A DNA stretch of 18,344 nt from Methanomassiliicoccaceae archaeon UBA113 (GTDB taxonomy: Archaea; Thermoplasmatota; Thermoplasmata; Methanomassiliicoccales; Methanomethylophilaceae), in contig DAXB01000060.1 of the NCBI GenBank assembly GCA_002506175.1, positions 1-18,344 of the forward strand. The letters are read 5' to 3'. The notes beneath the pieces are model-generated. The model had not been told where the DNA came from, made no database searches, and saw only the letters and a list, made by a program, of their open reading frames with translations. Below, piece after piece: positions 1-7,787 of the stretch. The position numbers and the translations under genes were made by a program. The first letter of the stretch is position 1, and each line of letters opens with the position of its first letter.

Positions 1-1
1 C

Positions 2-310
2 AGGGGCTACGATGTCGATACAGGGGTGGTTTCCATTAGGGCCAAGGATGGGGAACATACGAGGGCTGTTCAGACTGAGGCGGATTTCGTGGCACGTAAG
101 ATGAGCCAGATAGTATACATCCAATCGGTGTACAGTATCGATGATCCAGTAAAGAGGGAACAGGAGTTGCGGCCTTTGAGGTCCATTAAAGACTCATTCA
201 AGAAGGTAGTCATCGTGAATGATTACATGAGCCCGCATATGGATGATAACGGTATCATGTACATCGGGTTGATACAGTTCCTCTTGGATGAGGACAGTCT
301 CTCGTTATGA
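2..310 (+). CDS. AAA-family ATPase with DUF4143-type C-terminal domain (C-terminal part only)
   Basis: This is the end of a gene that starts left of the window: the frame is open from base 2 and ends at TGA 308-310. About 102 residues are visible. The tail reads R-G-Y-D-V-D-T-G, then a stretch with QIVYIQSVYSIDDP, a run of charged residues (REQELRPL), a helix SIKDSFKKVVIV and a final GLIQFLLDED. This order (IYIQ.ay.l.d....rE...L..ik....kivi......dGi..i.l..FL) is the usual end of the archaeal and bacterial ATPases that pair an N-terminal AAA domain with DUF4143. The Walker motifs lie outside the window. These proteins are often lineage-specific and of unknown role. There is no real gap to the next promoter, so it is probably the last gene of its own transcript. 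Confidence 0.7.
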   Translation, partial: RGYDVDTGVVSIRAKDGEHTRAVQTEADFVARKMSQIVYIQSVYSIDDPVKREQELRPLRSIKDSFKKVVIVNDYMSPHMDDNGIMYIGLIQFLLDEDSLSL

Positions 311-316
311 CATAAC

Positions 317-329
317 CTATAGATTTTAA
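317..329 (+). promoter_or_regulatory. TATA-box promoter for the rpe-fen1-tatD-tcdA operon
   Basis: The AT-rich element CTATAGATTTTAA lies 25-37 bases ahead of the ATG at 354. With normal archaeal geometry (start about 25-28 bases downstream) transcription would begin at about 348-352, giving a nearly leaderless mRNA. This agrees with the lack of a clear Shine-Dalgarno sequence before rpe. Confidence 0.5.
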
Positions 330-353
330 CGGCGGTAGTCAATACACCCCGAT

Positions 354-1004
354 ATGGTGAAAGTGGCCCCGTCGATGCTTTCGGCGGATTTCTCGGATCT
401 CGGAAAGGAACTGGTGCGCGTTGAGAAGGCAGGAGCCGACTGGGCTCATCTCGATGTAATGGACGGGATATTCGTCCCGAACATAACCTTCGGACCGCCC
501 GTGATCAAGGCCATCAGGAAATGCTCCGGCATAGTATTCGATGCCCACCTCATGATCCAGGACCCGATCCGTTACGTGGATGCATTCGCGGACGCGGGAT
601 GCGATCTAATCACAGTTCACTGCGAGGCGGAAGGGGATATACACGGAGCAATCACTAAGATCAAATCCCATGGCCTCAAAGCAGGTATATCGATCAATCC
701 TGAGACTGACGTATCAGTCATGGAACCATATATGGGTGAAGTAGACCTCGTATTGGTCATGACTGTCCATCCGGGATTCGGAGGCCAGTCCTTCATAGCC
801 GACTGCGTCCCGAAGATAACATGGAGCAAGGAGTGGGCCAAAGCTCATGGGAAGGACATCATGGTCTCCGTCGACGGGGGAATAAACGGAGAGACGGCGA
901 AAGTGTGCGTAGATGCTGGAGTCGACATACTTGTTGCAGGTTCGTACATGTTCAAGCAACCTGATATGGCGGCAACCATCGCCGATTGGCACAGCAGGTT
1001 CTGA
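354..1004 (+). CDS. rpe: Ribulose-phosphate 3-epimerase
   Basis: Interconverts D-ribulose 5-phosphate and D-xylulose 5-phosphate in the non-oxidative pentose phosphate pathway, in the cytoplasm. It has 216 residues, the normal size for this TIM-barrel enzyme. Family motifs are all present: PSMLSADFS at residues 6-14; HLDVMDGIFVPN at 32-43, with H32 and the catalytic acid D34; DAHLMI with H65; MTVHPGFGGQ at 136-145 (phosphate-binding loop); and VSVDGGIN with the second catalytic acid D174. H32, D34, H65 and D174 match the four metal ligands of the family. ATG 354 is chosen because the first strand (VKVAPSML) begins right after it. It is the first gene of a four-gene run; fen1 starts 9 bases after its stop. 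Confidence 0.95.
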   Translation: MVKVAPSMLSADFSDLGKELVRVEKAGADWAHLDVMDGIFVPNITFGPPVIKAIRKCSGIVFDAHLMIQDPIRYVDAFADAGCDLITVHCEAEGDIHGAITKIKSHGLKAGISINPETDVSVMEPYMGEVDLVLVMTVHPGFGGQSFIADCVPKITWSKEWAKAHGKDIMVSVDGGINGETAKVCVDAGVDILVAGSYMFKQPDMAATIADWHSRF

Positions 1005-1013
1005 GGTGCGCCG

Positions 1014-2042
1014 ATGGGAGTAAACCTATCGCCTATCGTCGAGGCAAGGGAGATCACGCTCGAGGATCTCAGAGGGAAGACCGTCGCCGTTGATGCATAC
1101 AACACGATATTCCAATTCTTATCAATCATAAGGCAGCCTGATGGTAAACCGCTCATGGATGGCGATGGAAACGTCACATCGCATCTATCGGGTATCCTGT
1201 ACCGTACCGCCAACCTCATCGAGGCCGGTGTCGAGCCATCGTTCGTGTTCGATGGAAAGCCCAGCGAACTGAAGCAGGGAACCATCGAAGAGAGGATCGC
1301 ACGCAGAGAGAAGGCCAAGCAGGAGTACGAGAAGGCCCTTGAGGAGGGGGATCTCGAGAAGGCATTCTCTAAAGCACAGCAGACCGCGAGGATGACTCCA
1401 GAGATACTCGAATCATCGAAGCAGCTTCTTTCTCTGATGGGGATACCGATAGTCCAGGCCCCCAGCGACGGAGAGGCTCAGGCGGCATACATGTGCGGCA
1501 AGGGTGATGTGTATGCGGCGGCATCGCAGGATTTCGATTCCATCCTGTTCGGGGCTCCGCTGCTGGTCAGGAATCTGACAATATCAGGAAGGAGGAAGGT
1601 TCCCGGTAAACAGCTATACAGAGATGTCAAGACGGAGATGATCGAGTCCAAAACCATGCTTGAGCACCTCGGGGTCACGAGGGAGCAGCTGGTGGATGTC
1701 TGCATGATGATCGGAACCGATTTCAATACAGGAATCAGGGGTATCGGCCCCAAGAAGGGATTGGCCCTCATCAAGAAGTACGGAAGCATCGAGGAGGTCA
1801 TGGCCAACACAGATGTCGACATACCGGAGTACGAGGATGTGAGGGAGATATTCCTGAACGGACCGAAGTCTGATGATTATTCTGTTAAAACCCAGCCTAT
1901 GGATCGCGAAGGGATCCTGAACATGATGACTGGATACGGATTCTCAGAGGACAGGGTCAATGCCGTGATAACGAAGATCGAGACCGCAAGGAATGCGGAA
2001 TCCAACAGGAAGAAGCAGAAATCCCTCGATGCGTGGTTCTGA
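1014..2042 (+). CDS. fen: Flap endonuclease 1
   Basis: Structure-specific nuclease that removes 5' flaps during Okazaki fragment maturation and long-patch base excision repair. It has 342 residues, typical of archaeal FEN-1. The N-terminus starts MGVNLSPIV, as in the family, where the residue after the initiator sits at the active site. Catalytic acids are in the expected places: D27 in AVDAYN, D80 in FVFDGKPSELK, the E-x-E pair in APSDGEAQAAYM, DFDS in SQDFDSILFG, and a late D in MIGTDFNTGIRGIGPKKGLALIKK, which also carries the helix-hairpin-helix/K+ region. The C-terminus QKSLDAWF is a textbook PIP box (QxxLxxWF) for docking on the PCNA clamp. The gene sits 9 bases after rpe and 4 bases before the tatD-like gene, so these are probably co-transcribed. 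Confidence 0.97.
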   Translation: MGVNLSPIVEAREITLEDLRGKTVAVDAYNTIFQFLSIIRQPDGKPLMDGDGNVTSHLSGILYRTANLIEAGVEPSFVFDGKPSELKQGTIEERIARREKAKQEYEKALEEGDLEKAFSKAQQTARMTPEILESSKQLLSLMGIPIVQAPSDGEAQAAYMCGKGDVYAAASQDFDSILFGAPLLVRNLTISGRRKVPGKQLYRDVKTEMIESKTMLEHLGVTREQLVDVCMMIGTDFNTGIRGIGPKKGLALIKKYGSIEEVMANTDVDIPEYEDVREIFLNGPKSDDYSVKTQPMDREGILNMMTGYGFSEDRVNAVITKIETARNAESNRKKQKSLDAWF

Positions 2043-2046
2043 TAGC

Positions 2047-2739
2047 ATGATTGATTCACACATGCATGCGGTCGACGGCCACACGGGCGCATATTCTGAT
2101 TATGAGGAGATTTCGAAGTTTGTATCATGTTCAGCGAAAGCTGACGAGTGGGATGCCCAGATGACTATCGACGATCCGAGGCTCATCAAATCCTATGGGG
2201 TTCATCCGTGGTATGCGGAGCAGTGGACTCTGGAATCCAAAGCCAGGTTGCACGAGATCCTGAGGAACGACCCGAACGCACATGTCGGGGAGATAGGCCT
2301 GGATACTAAGAGAGGGCAGGTCCTCGGTCAGATGATGGTCTTCATGCAGCAGATGGACATCGCCGAGTATTATGGGAGGGTAGCCTCCATCCATGATATC
2401 GGATGCGAGAAGATGGTCCTGGAGGCGGTTGCGGCCAGGAAGATGAAGGGCGTGATACTGCACTCATACGGTTCTGACAGTTATGTCAAGCCATTCTCCG
2501 AGCAAGAATGTTATTTTTCGATATCGCCCAGGATACTTTCCAGGTCCGATATCCGCGTGAAGAGACTGATGGATGCTATTCCGATGGACAGACTCCTTCT
2601 GGAGACGGATTCTCCCAATTATGGTGGCGATTTCAGCGGAATGCACAGTTTCGCCGAGCGTCTGGCATCGATCACAGGTACATCGGCAGAAGACTTGATT
2701 GCTGCTTCCGAGAAGAATCTCGGGAGGATTTTCGAATGA
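2047..2739 (+). CDS. TatD-family metal-dependent hydrolase (putative DNase)
   Basis: Member of the TatD/amidohydrolase TIM-barrel family; several members act as Mg-dependent 3'-5' exonucleases in DNA quality control. All six metal-ligand positions can be found in this short version (230 residues against about 255-265 usual): H5 and H7 in DSHMHAVD, E82 in GEIGLD, H116 in ASIHDIG, H139 in VILHSYGS and D188 in LLLETDSP. GVHPW at 51-55 is also typical. An open frame extends upstream to 1993, but that part lies inside fen1 and adds nothing family-like, so ATG 2047 is chosen. It begins 4 bases after the fen1 stop and its own stop overlaps the next start (ATGA). Proximity to fen1 fits a DNA repair role, but the substrate is not shown by the sequence. 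Confidence 0.85.
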   Translation: MIDSHMHAVDGHTGAYSDYEEISKFVSCSAKADEWDAQMTIDDPRLIKSYGVHPWYAEQWTLESKARLHEILRNDPNAHVGEIGLDTKRGQVLGQMMVFMQQMDIAEYYGRVASIHDIGCEKMVLEAVAARKMKGVILHSYGSDSYVKPFSEQECYFSISPRILSRSDIRVKRLMDAIPMDRLLLETDSPNYGGDFSGMHSFAERLASITGTSAEDLIAASEKNLGRIFE

Positions 2740-3443
2740 GTGGCATGGGCATCAGGACGGAGCTCCTCATCGGAAAGGAGGGAATGGACAGACTTGCCTC
2801 CTCATCTGTGGTGCTGGCTGGATGCGGCGCGGTTGGCGGATATGTCCTAGAGGGCCTTGTTCGTGCGGGTATCGGGAAGATAAAGGTCGTGGACCATGAT
2901 GTCTTTTCCGAGAGTAATCTGAACAGGCAGATCCTGGCGACATGCCAATCCATCGGAAGGTCGAAGGTTGATGTCGCATGCGAGAGAGCGAGGAGCATCA
3001 ATCCAGACATCACGATCGAAGGCGTGGACTGCCTTGTGACAGAGGATACCGCATATGACATTCTCTGCGGAGAACACGATGTGCTGGTTGACGCCATCGA
3101 CACGCTCAAGAACAAGACTGCACTTTTAGCTAAGGCATCAGAGATTGGTATCAGGACGTTCTCATCTATGGGTGCTGCGCTTCATATTGATTCTCAAGCA
3201 GTGAGGATCGCACCGCTATCCAAGACCAAAGTGTGTCCTCTGGCTGCCTCTGTGAGGAAGAGCCTTCGTGATTATGACACCTCCATGATTACATGCGTTT
3301 ATTCTGAGGAGCCACCGATATCGATCCCCCAGGACAGGGATGAGCATGGTAAGAGCATCCTTGGTTCCATGCCGACGATCCCGGCGATATTTGGAATGAC
3401 ACTTGCCAACGAGACTATACGGTATATTTTGGAACGCGAATGA
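2736..3443 (+). CDS. ThiF/E1-like adenylating enzyme, TcdA-type (tRNA threonylcarbamoyladenosine dehydratase-like)
   Basis: ATP-dependent E1-like enzyme of 235 residues. The Rossmann nucleotide-binding loop is LAGCGAVGGYV (G29-G34), followed by VVDHDVFSESNLNRQ, where D53/D55 and N61-R64 form the adenylation site, and by VDAIDTLKNK (D119, D122). CVYSEEP and the end GSMPTIPAIFGMTLANETIRY are characteristic of TcdA/CsdL, which cyclises t6A37 of tRNA to ct6A. I see no CxxC pairs for the structural zinc of MoeB/ThiF/HesA, which also favours TcdA. ATG 2736 overlaps the tatD stop as ATGA and has GGGAGG 8 bases upstream, a strong ribosome binding site; a second ATG at 2745 has no such site. The longer open frame back to 2508 overlaps tatD and is not family-like. 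E1-like relatives with other substrates cannot be excluded. Confidence 0.75.
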   Translation: MSGMGIRTELLIGKEGMDRLASSSVVLAGCGAVGGYVLEGLVRAGIGKIKVVDHDVFSESNLNRQILATCQSIGRSKVDVACERARSINPDITIEGVDCLVTEDTAYDILCGEHDVLVDAIDTLKNKTALLAKASEIGIRTFSSMGAALHIDSQAVRIAPLSKTKVCPLAASVRKSLRDYDTSMITCVYSEEPPISIPQDRDEHGKSILGSMPTIPAIFGMTLANETIRYILERE

Positions 3444-3504
3444 CGATCCAGCCGTAACACCCCCAATGGCATATCCCTGCAACCGAATGATTCAGGTTGA
3501 AGAA

Positions 3505-3532
3505 GCGGGGTAATCCCCCGCATAAATCGTTT
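3505..3532. terminator. Hairpin between convergent genes (tcdA end / membrane protein end)
   Basis: GCGGGG (3505-3510) pairs with CCCCGC (3516-3521) around a 5-base loop, followed on the plus strand by ATAAATCGTTTT. It lies in the 89-base spacer between two converging stop codons and could end transcription from either side. A weaker CAACC...GGTTG pairing (3480-3499) precedes it. Confidence 0.5.
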
Positions 3533-4624
3533 TCAGATCAGTTTGAGCCTTCCGTCAGAGCAGAGTGCGAGGCACACATACATCAGGATGAGGAAGGGGA
3601 TAAGGTTCAGGACGAGCGACAATCCAGCGGTATCCGCGGTTCCTCCGACGGCTGCGGATACAAGGTATGTGAGCCCGTAGAAGAAGATGGCAACTCCGAC
3701 GTAGAGCCTCCTGTCCTTCCTGAATATGCAGATAGCTGCGATCAGGAAGTAGAACAGGCAGCAGATGTAGCTGATCTCCATCATGAACACTGTTGTCGAT
3801 GTGACGACCCCTAGCATGATGAAGAGCATGGATGTGAATCTCATCCTGCCTGCAACAAGCATGATGAATCCGGTCACTATGAGCATCATACCGCATACCG
3901 ACTCGGTAGCGAACACTCCCATTACGGAGATATCATCGATCTTCGCGTAGTAGAGGACTGATGAAAGCATGGCCGCGGAGAACAGCATGTACCCGAGGAT
4001 GGATCCGGTCACCTTGAAGTGAACGGGGCTGCCGTCCTGGGATTCATCATTCTCATCGACGGTGAGCATTTTGTACAGAGGCATCATGGGATTCTCGAGG
4101 CTGATTGCCAGTGCAAAGTATGCGGTCACAACCGCAGTGATGATGCTGAGTATTGCCACATAAGTGTAATTGTACTCTGGCAGAAGCACGATGATGAACA
4201 TCAGCCCTCTCAGGATGAGCAGAAGCGAACACGAGTATCTCTGTTCGTTCCTAGTGAACAGAAACATCACTCCGGAGATCAGGACGATCGCAATCATGGA
4301 GTAGGCGGTGAATCCGCCGTAGAACTGTGCTCCGAACTGGGGCAGGAATATGCTGATTCCGATGAGTATGAATGTGATTGAAACAAGGTCACGTTTGTGC
4401 AATAGCGCCAATGTTATTCCAAGCGAGACCAGGATAAGGAAGAACACCGTGGCGATGAGCACATTGTGGGTTCCGAAGAACTGATATGTGGTGTGTCCGC
4501 CGAGGTTGATACCTGCAACGATCGTTGCGAAGACGAACATCGCAATGAATCCGGCTGCCATAACATAGTTACGGAGTTCAGACCTGGATTTATCGCATAA
4601 GCTGATGATTGATTCATCTGACAT
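3533..4624 (-). CDS. Polytopic membrane protein, about 12 helices, two similar halves; function unknown
   Basis: I do not recognise this 363-residue protein. After a short charged N-terminus (about 20 residues) come roughly six hydrophobic segments (near residues 22-40, 53-74, 80-97, 108-124, 131-148, 153-175), then a polar linker with TVDENDESQDGSP (about 186-200), then six more to the C-terminus. The halves look alike: a helix ending in ...SLGITLALLHKRDLVSI is matched by ...FIMLVAGRMRFTSM, and GVMFLFTRNEQRYSCSL by AAICIFRKDRRLYVGV, each a helix with a basic turn and another helix. This suggests a duplicated six-helix unit. The spacing recalls six-helix acetate/succinate transporters (SatP/YaaH), but the NPAPLGL signature is absent, so no assignment is made. 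ATG 4624 is close to the predicted transcription start. It is a single-gene unit divergent from ileS. No signal peptide is evident. Confidence 0.75.
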   Translation of the reverse strand: MSDESIISLCDKSRSELRNYVMAAGFIAMFVFATIVAGINLGGHTTYQFFGTHNVLIATVFFLILVSLGITLALLHKRDLVSITFILIGISIFLPQFGAQFYGGFTAYSMIAIVLISGVMFLFTRNEQRYSCSLLLILRGLMFIIVLLPEYNYTYVAILSIITAVVTAYFALAISLENPMMPLYKMLTVDENDESQDGSPVHFKVTGSILGYMLFSAAMLSSVLYYAKIDDISVMGVFATESVCGMMLIVTGFIMLVAGRMRFTSMLFIMLGVVTSTTVFMMEISYICCLFYFLIAAICIFRKDRRLYVGVAIFFYGLTYLVSAAVGGTADTAGLSLVLNLIPFLILMYVCLALCSDGRLKLI

Positions 4625-4637
4625 GGGCGGTAGACTT

Positions 4638-4658
4638 AATTGTCGAATATTTACAATT
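4638..4658 (-). promoter_or_regulatory. Promoter of the membrane protein gene with an inverted repeat around the TATA box
   Basis: On the minus strand AAATATT (4652-4646) is a TATA-like element about 25 bases ahead of ATG 4624, implying a leaderless mRNA. It is flanked exactly by a perfect 6-base inverted repeat, AATTGT (4638-4643) and ACAATT (4653-4658). A dimeric regulator bound there would block TBP. The operator role is inferred. Confidence 0.45.
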
Positions 4659-4710
4659 TGTGAACATCAGAGAACTTGTTTTCCGACATGATCGACTCTT
4701 ACCTATTCTT

Positions 4711-4719
4711 TTTATTATA
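4711..4719 (+). promoter_or_regulatory. TATA box of ileS
   Basis: TTTATTATA is the best TATA-like element in the divergent spacer on this strand. The expected start is near 4740-4743, leaving an untranslated leader of about 40 bases before ATG 4780. Confidence 0.5.
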
Positions 4720-4742
4720 CTGTGCATACCCCCACCCATTCA

Positions 4743-4762
4743 CCGGGCAAGATAACACCCGG
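4743..4762 (+). other. Hairpin in the ileS 5' leader
   Basis: CCGGG (4743-4747) and CCCGG (4758-4762) can pair around a 10-base loop at the very start of the predicted ileS mRNA. GAAGGGA follows as a possible ribosome binding site about 6 bases before ATG. It may stabilise the mRNA 5' end or help regulation; neither is shown. Confidence 0.35.
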
Positions 4763-4779
4763 ATCTGAAGGGACTAGCA

Positions 4780-7734
4780 ATGATAACGCCAATCCGCGCC
4801 AACTACGATGCAAAGGGCATCGAGAAGGACATCCAGGAGTACTGGAAGTCCGAGCATGCTTATGAGAAGACTAAGGCACTGAGGGAGAACGGTAAGAAGT
4901 TCTACTTCGTCGATGGACCGCCCTACACTACGGGAAAGATCCACCTCGGTACCGCAATGAACAAGACCGTAAAGGATATCCTAGTCAGGTACTGGAGGAT
5001 GCTGGGATACAACATCCGCGACCAGCCTGGATTCGACATGCACGGTCTACCAATCGAGGTCAAGGTCGAGAAGAACATCGGAGTCCACTCCAAGCAGGAC
5101 ATCGAGGTCCTTGGAATCGACAAGTTCGTTACCACCTGTAAGGAGTTCGCTCTCGGACTCCACGCCGACATGACTGAGGAGTTTAAGCAGCTCGGAGTAT
5201 GGATGGATTGGGACAACCCTTATCAGACTATCAAACTGGATTACATCGAGTCCGCATGGTGGACGCTCCAGAAGGCTTACGAGAAGAACCTCCTCAGGCC
5301 TGCAAGCAGGGTCGTAACCTGGTGTCCCAGGTGTGAGACCGCTCTCGCAGAGGCCGAGATAGAGTACTGGGATGAGACCGACCCCTCAATCATGGTCAGG
5401 TTCCCCCTCAAAGACGATATGTCTGTCTCACTTCTCATCTGGACAACCACGCCTTGGACACTCGCAGCCAACATGGCCGTCGCAGTCCACTCCGAATTCG
5501 ATTACGCAAAGGTGAAGATGTCCGGAGCGAAGGGAGAGGAGACGCTCATCATCCTCGAATCCCAGGCCGATTACGTCAGGGAGAAGGGAGGATACGACAC
5601 GTTCGAGGTCCTCGACAGGATGAAAGGGAAGGACCTGGTAGGGCTGAAGTACGTCCCCGTTTTCGAGCTTGAATCTGTCCCCATGTCGGAGAACGTATAT
5701 TCCGTCGTCACCGCGGATTACGTCGAGGCTGACAACACAGGACTGGTCCACACAGCACCGGGACACGGACCGGACGATTACGAGACCGGAAAGAGGAACG
5801 GAATCGAGCCCTTCTGCCCTGTGGCGGAGAACGGGAGGTACACCGATGAGTTCCCCCTGATGGCAGGCAAGAAGGTCAAGACGGTCGCTGAGGAGGTAAT
5901 CAAGTACCTCGACGAGACCGGAAAGCTGTACAACTCAAGCAAGATCAAGCACAGGTACGGACACTGCTGGAGATGCAAGTCCCCGATCATCTACAGGAAC
6001 ACACGCCAGTGGTTCGTCGACGTCCCCCAGTGCAAGGATCAGATGCTCGCAGAGGTCGAGAGGGCCAAATGGGTCCCCGACTGGGCAGGATCCACAAGAG
6101 AGAAGAACTGGGTCGAGGGAGCCAGGGAATGGTGCATATCCCGTCAGAGGTACTGGGGAATCCCCATGCCCGTCTGGGAGTGCGAGTGCGGCGAGATGAA
6201 GGTCGTCGGACAGTACGAGGAGCTCAAGGAGGGCGAGGGATACACAGAAGGAATGGATACCCACAGGCCCTGGATCGACGGAGTGACATTCACATGCCCC
6301 AAGTGCGGCAAGAAGATGCACAGGGTACCAGACGTCCTCGATGTATGGTTCGATTCCGGAGTCGCCGCATGGGCATCCCTCGGATACCCCCACCACAAGG
6401 AGGAGTTCGATAAATGGTGGCCCTGCGACTTCATCGTCGAGGCTCACGATCAGACAAGAGGATGGTTCTATTCCCAGCTGGGAGCCGGAGTCATCTCGTT
6501 CGACCGTGCACCCTATGATGAGGTCATGATGCACGGATGGGTGCTTGATCCGAAGGGACAGAAGATGTCCAAATCGCTCGGAAACGTCATCGAGCCTCTC
6601 GAGATCATCGACCAGGTCGGAGCCGACTCTCTCAGGTACTACCTGATCAAGAGCAACGCGCCTTGGGACGATACCGCATTCCAGAAGGACGGACCAAAGA
6701 ACGCAAGGAAGGTCCTCAACACCTACTGGAATGTCGTCAACTTCGCATCCACATACATGATCCTGGACAAGTACGACCCCGAGAAGTTTACAGTGGAGTC
6801 TATCTCCGAAAACCTCAGGGATGAGGACCGCTGGATGATCTCCAAGACCGAGAAGATGGTCAAGACCGTCACCGCATACCTCGAGTCGAGGGAGCTCCAC
6901 ATGGTCGCACGCGCTCTCGAGGACTATATCCTCGAGGACCTCTCCAGATGGTATGTCTGTCTCGTCAGGGACAGGTCCTGGTCGGAGGGAGACGATGTCG
7001 AAGCCGACAAGAATGCCACGTACTTCACACTCTACTATGCTATCATGAAGACCGCATTGGTCCTCGCACCGATCGCACCCCATATCGCAGAGGAAGTCTA
7101 CCAGCACATGGGCGGAAAGAAGCTCTCCGTCCACATGGAGGACTGGCCCGTCTGCAACGAGGCGCTCATCGACGAGAGCATCGAGCACAGCATGGCACTC
7201 GTCCAGAACATCGTGGACATCATCGCGGCCGAGAGGGCCAAGATGGGATCCAAGCTCAGGTGGCCTCTCCTGCAGGTCTTCGTACGCGGAAACGATGTGG
7301 ATGTCAACAAGGCGGTCAAGCTCTTCGACGAGGTCCTAGCGGCTCAGGGTAACATCAAGAAGATCCAATACCTCGGAAAGGATGAGATCCCATCCGTGGA
7401 GAAGGATATCGAGCCTGTAGAGTTCGACGAGGGAACGATCTTCATCGACTTCAACGTCACTCCGGAGATCGAGGCCGAGGGTTACGCAAGGGAGCTCATC
7501 AGAAGGATCCAGCAGATGCGTAAGGACATGAAGCTCAAGGTCGAGCAGTATGTCGACATCCAGGTGTCAGCCGAGGACCGTCTTGTCGGGCTGTTCGAGA
7601 CCTGGAAGGACCACATCTCGACAGAGGTCAGGGCGAAGGAGATCGTTTTCACTTCCGAGCCCAAAGGGGCCGATGTTAAGGAATGGGACGTCACTGGTAA
7701 GATGATCACCATCGGAATCACTCCCAAGGAGTGA
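4780..7734 (+). CDS. ileS: Isoleucyl-tRNA synthetase
   Basis: Charges tRNA-Ile with isoleucine; class I synthetase, cytoplasmic. At 984 residues it has the length of the archaeal/eukaryotic-type enzyme. The ATP-binding HIGH motif appears as H55-L-G-T in PPYTTGKIHLGT, and KMSKS is at 595-599 in GQKMSKSLGN. The editing (CP1) domain lies between, with LLIWTTTPWTL and the VHTAPGHGPDDYETG loop. Cysteine pairs mark zinc-binding elements: CPRC near 182, WRCKSP near 395, and CEC (near 468) with CPKC (near 506). The anticodon-binding domain contains RFPLKD-like and SRWYVCLVRDRSWSEGD segments. Codons strongly favour C- or G-ending forms, as in argF and the methyltransferase, suggesting high expression. 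The gene ends in a strong hairpin plus T-run. Confidence 0.97.
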   Translation: MITPIRANYDAKGIEKDIQEYWKSEHAYEKTKALRENGKKFYFVDGPPYTTGKIHLGTAMNKTVKDILVRYWRMLGYNIRDQPGFDMHGLPIEVKVEKNIGVHSKQDIEVLGIDKFVTTCKEFALGLHADMTEEFKQLGVWMDWDNPYQTIKLDYIESAWWTLQKAYEKNLLRPASRVVTWCPRCETALAEAEIEYWDETDPSIMVRFPLKDDMSVSLLIWTTTPWTLAANMAVAVHSEFDYAKVKMSGAKGEETLIILESQADYVREKGGYDTFEVLDRMKGKDLVGLKYVPVFELESVPMSENVYSVVTADYVEADNTGLVHTAPGHGPDDYETGKRNGIEPFCPVAENGRYTDEFPLMAGKKVKTVAEEVIKYLDETGKLYNSSKIKHRYGHCWRCKSPIIYRNTRQWFVDVPQCKDQMLAEVERAKWVPDWAGSTREKNWVEGAREWCISRQRYWGIPMPVWECECGEMKVVGQYEELKEGEGYTEGMDTHRPWIDGVTFTCPKCGKKMHRVPDVLDVWFDSGVAAWASLGYPHHKEEFDKWWPCDFIVEAHDQTRGWFYSQLGAGVISFDRAPYDEVMMHGWVLDPKGQKMSKSLGNVIEPLEIIDQVGADSLRYYLIKSNAPWDDTAFQKDGPKNARKVLNTYWNVVNFASTYMILDKYDPEKFTVESISENLRDEDRWMISKTEKMVKTVTAYLESRELHMVARALEDYILEDLSRWYVCLVRDRSWSEGDDVEADKNATYFTLYYAIMKTALVLAPIAPHIAEEVYQHMGGKKLSVHMEDWPVCNEALIDESIEHSMALVQNIVDIIAAERAKMGSKLRWPLLQVFVRGNDVDVNKAVKLFDEVLAAQGNIKKIQYLGKDEIPSVEKDIEPVEFDEGTIFIDFNVTPEIEAEGYARELIRRIQQMRKDMKLKVEQYVDIQVSAEDRLVGLFETWKDHISTEVRAKEIVFTSEPKGADVKEWDVTGKMITIGITPKE

Positions 7735-7749
7735 TTCCAGTCAAACAAA

Positions 7750-7775
7750 GAGGGGATATCCCCCTCCATTTTTTT
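7750..7775 (+). terminator. Intrinsic-like terminator of ileS
   Basis: GAGGGG (7750-7755) pairs with CCCCTC (7761-7766) around a 5-base loop, followed after two bases by seven T (7769-7775). It starts 16 bases after the ileS stop. Its position inside the longest possible reading frame of the next gene argues for the later start of that gene. Confidence 0.65.
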
Positions 7776-7787
7776 CTTTACGATCCT

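Noticed and set aside
3533..4624. Assignment of the membrane protein to the acetate/succinate transporter family
   Set aside because: Six-helix spacing is similar, but the NPAPLGL signature and other conserved positions are missing.
5935..7188. A 417-codon open frame antisense to ileS
   Set aside because: Its residues are dominated by D, G, V and L, as expected from the reverse of strongly biased codons, with no domain. The plus-strand protein is complete and conserved throughout.
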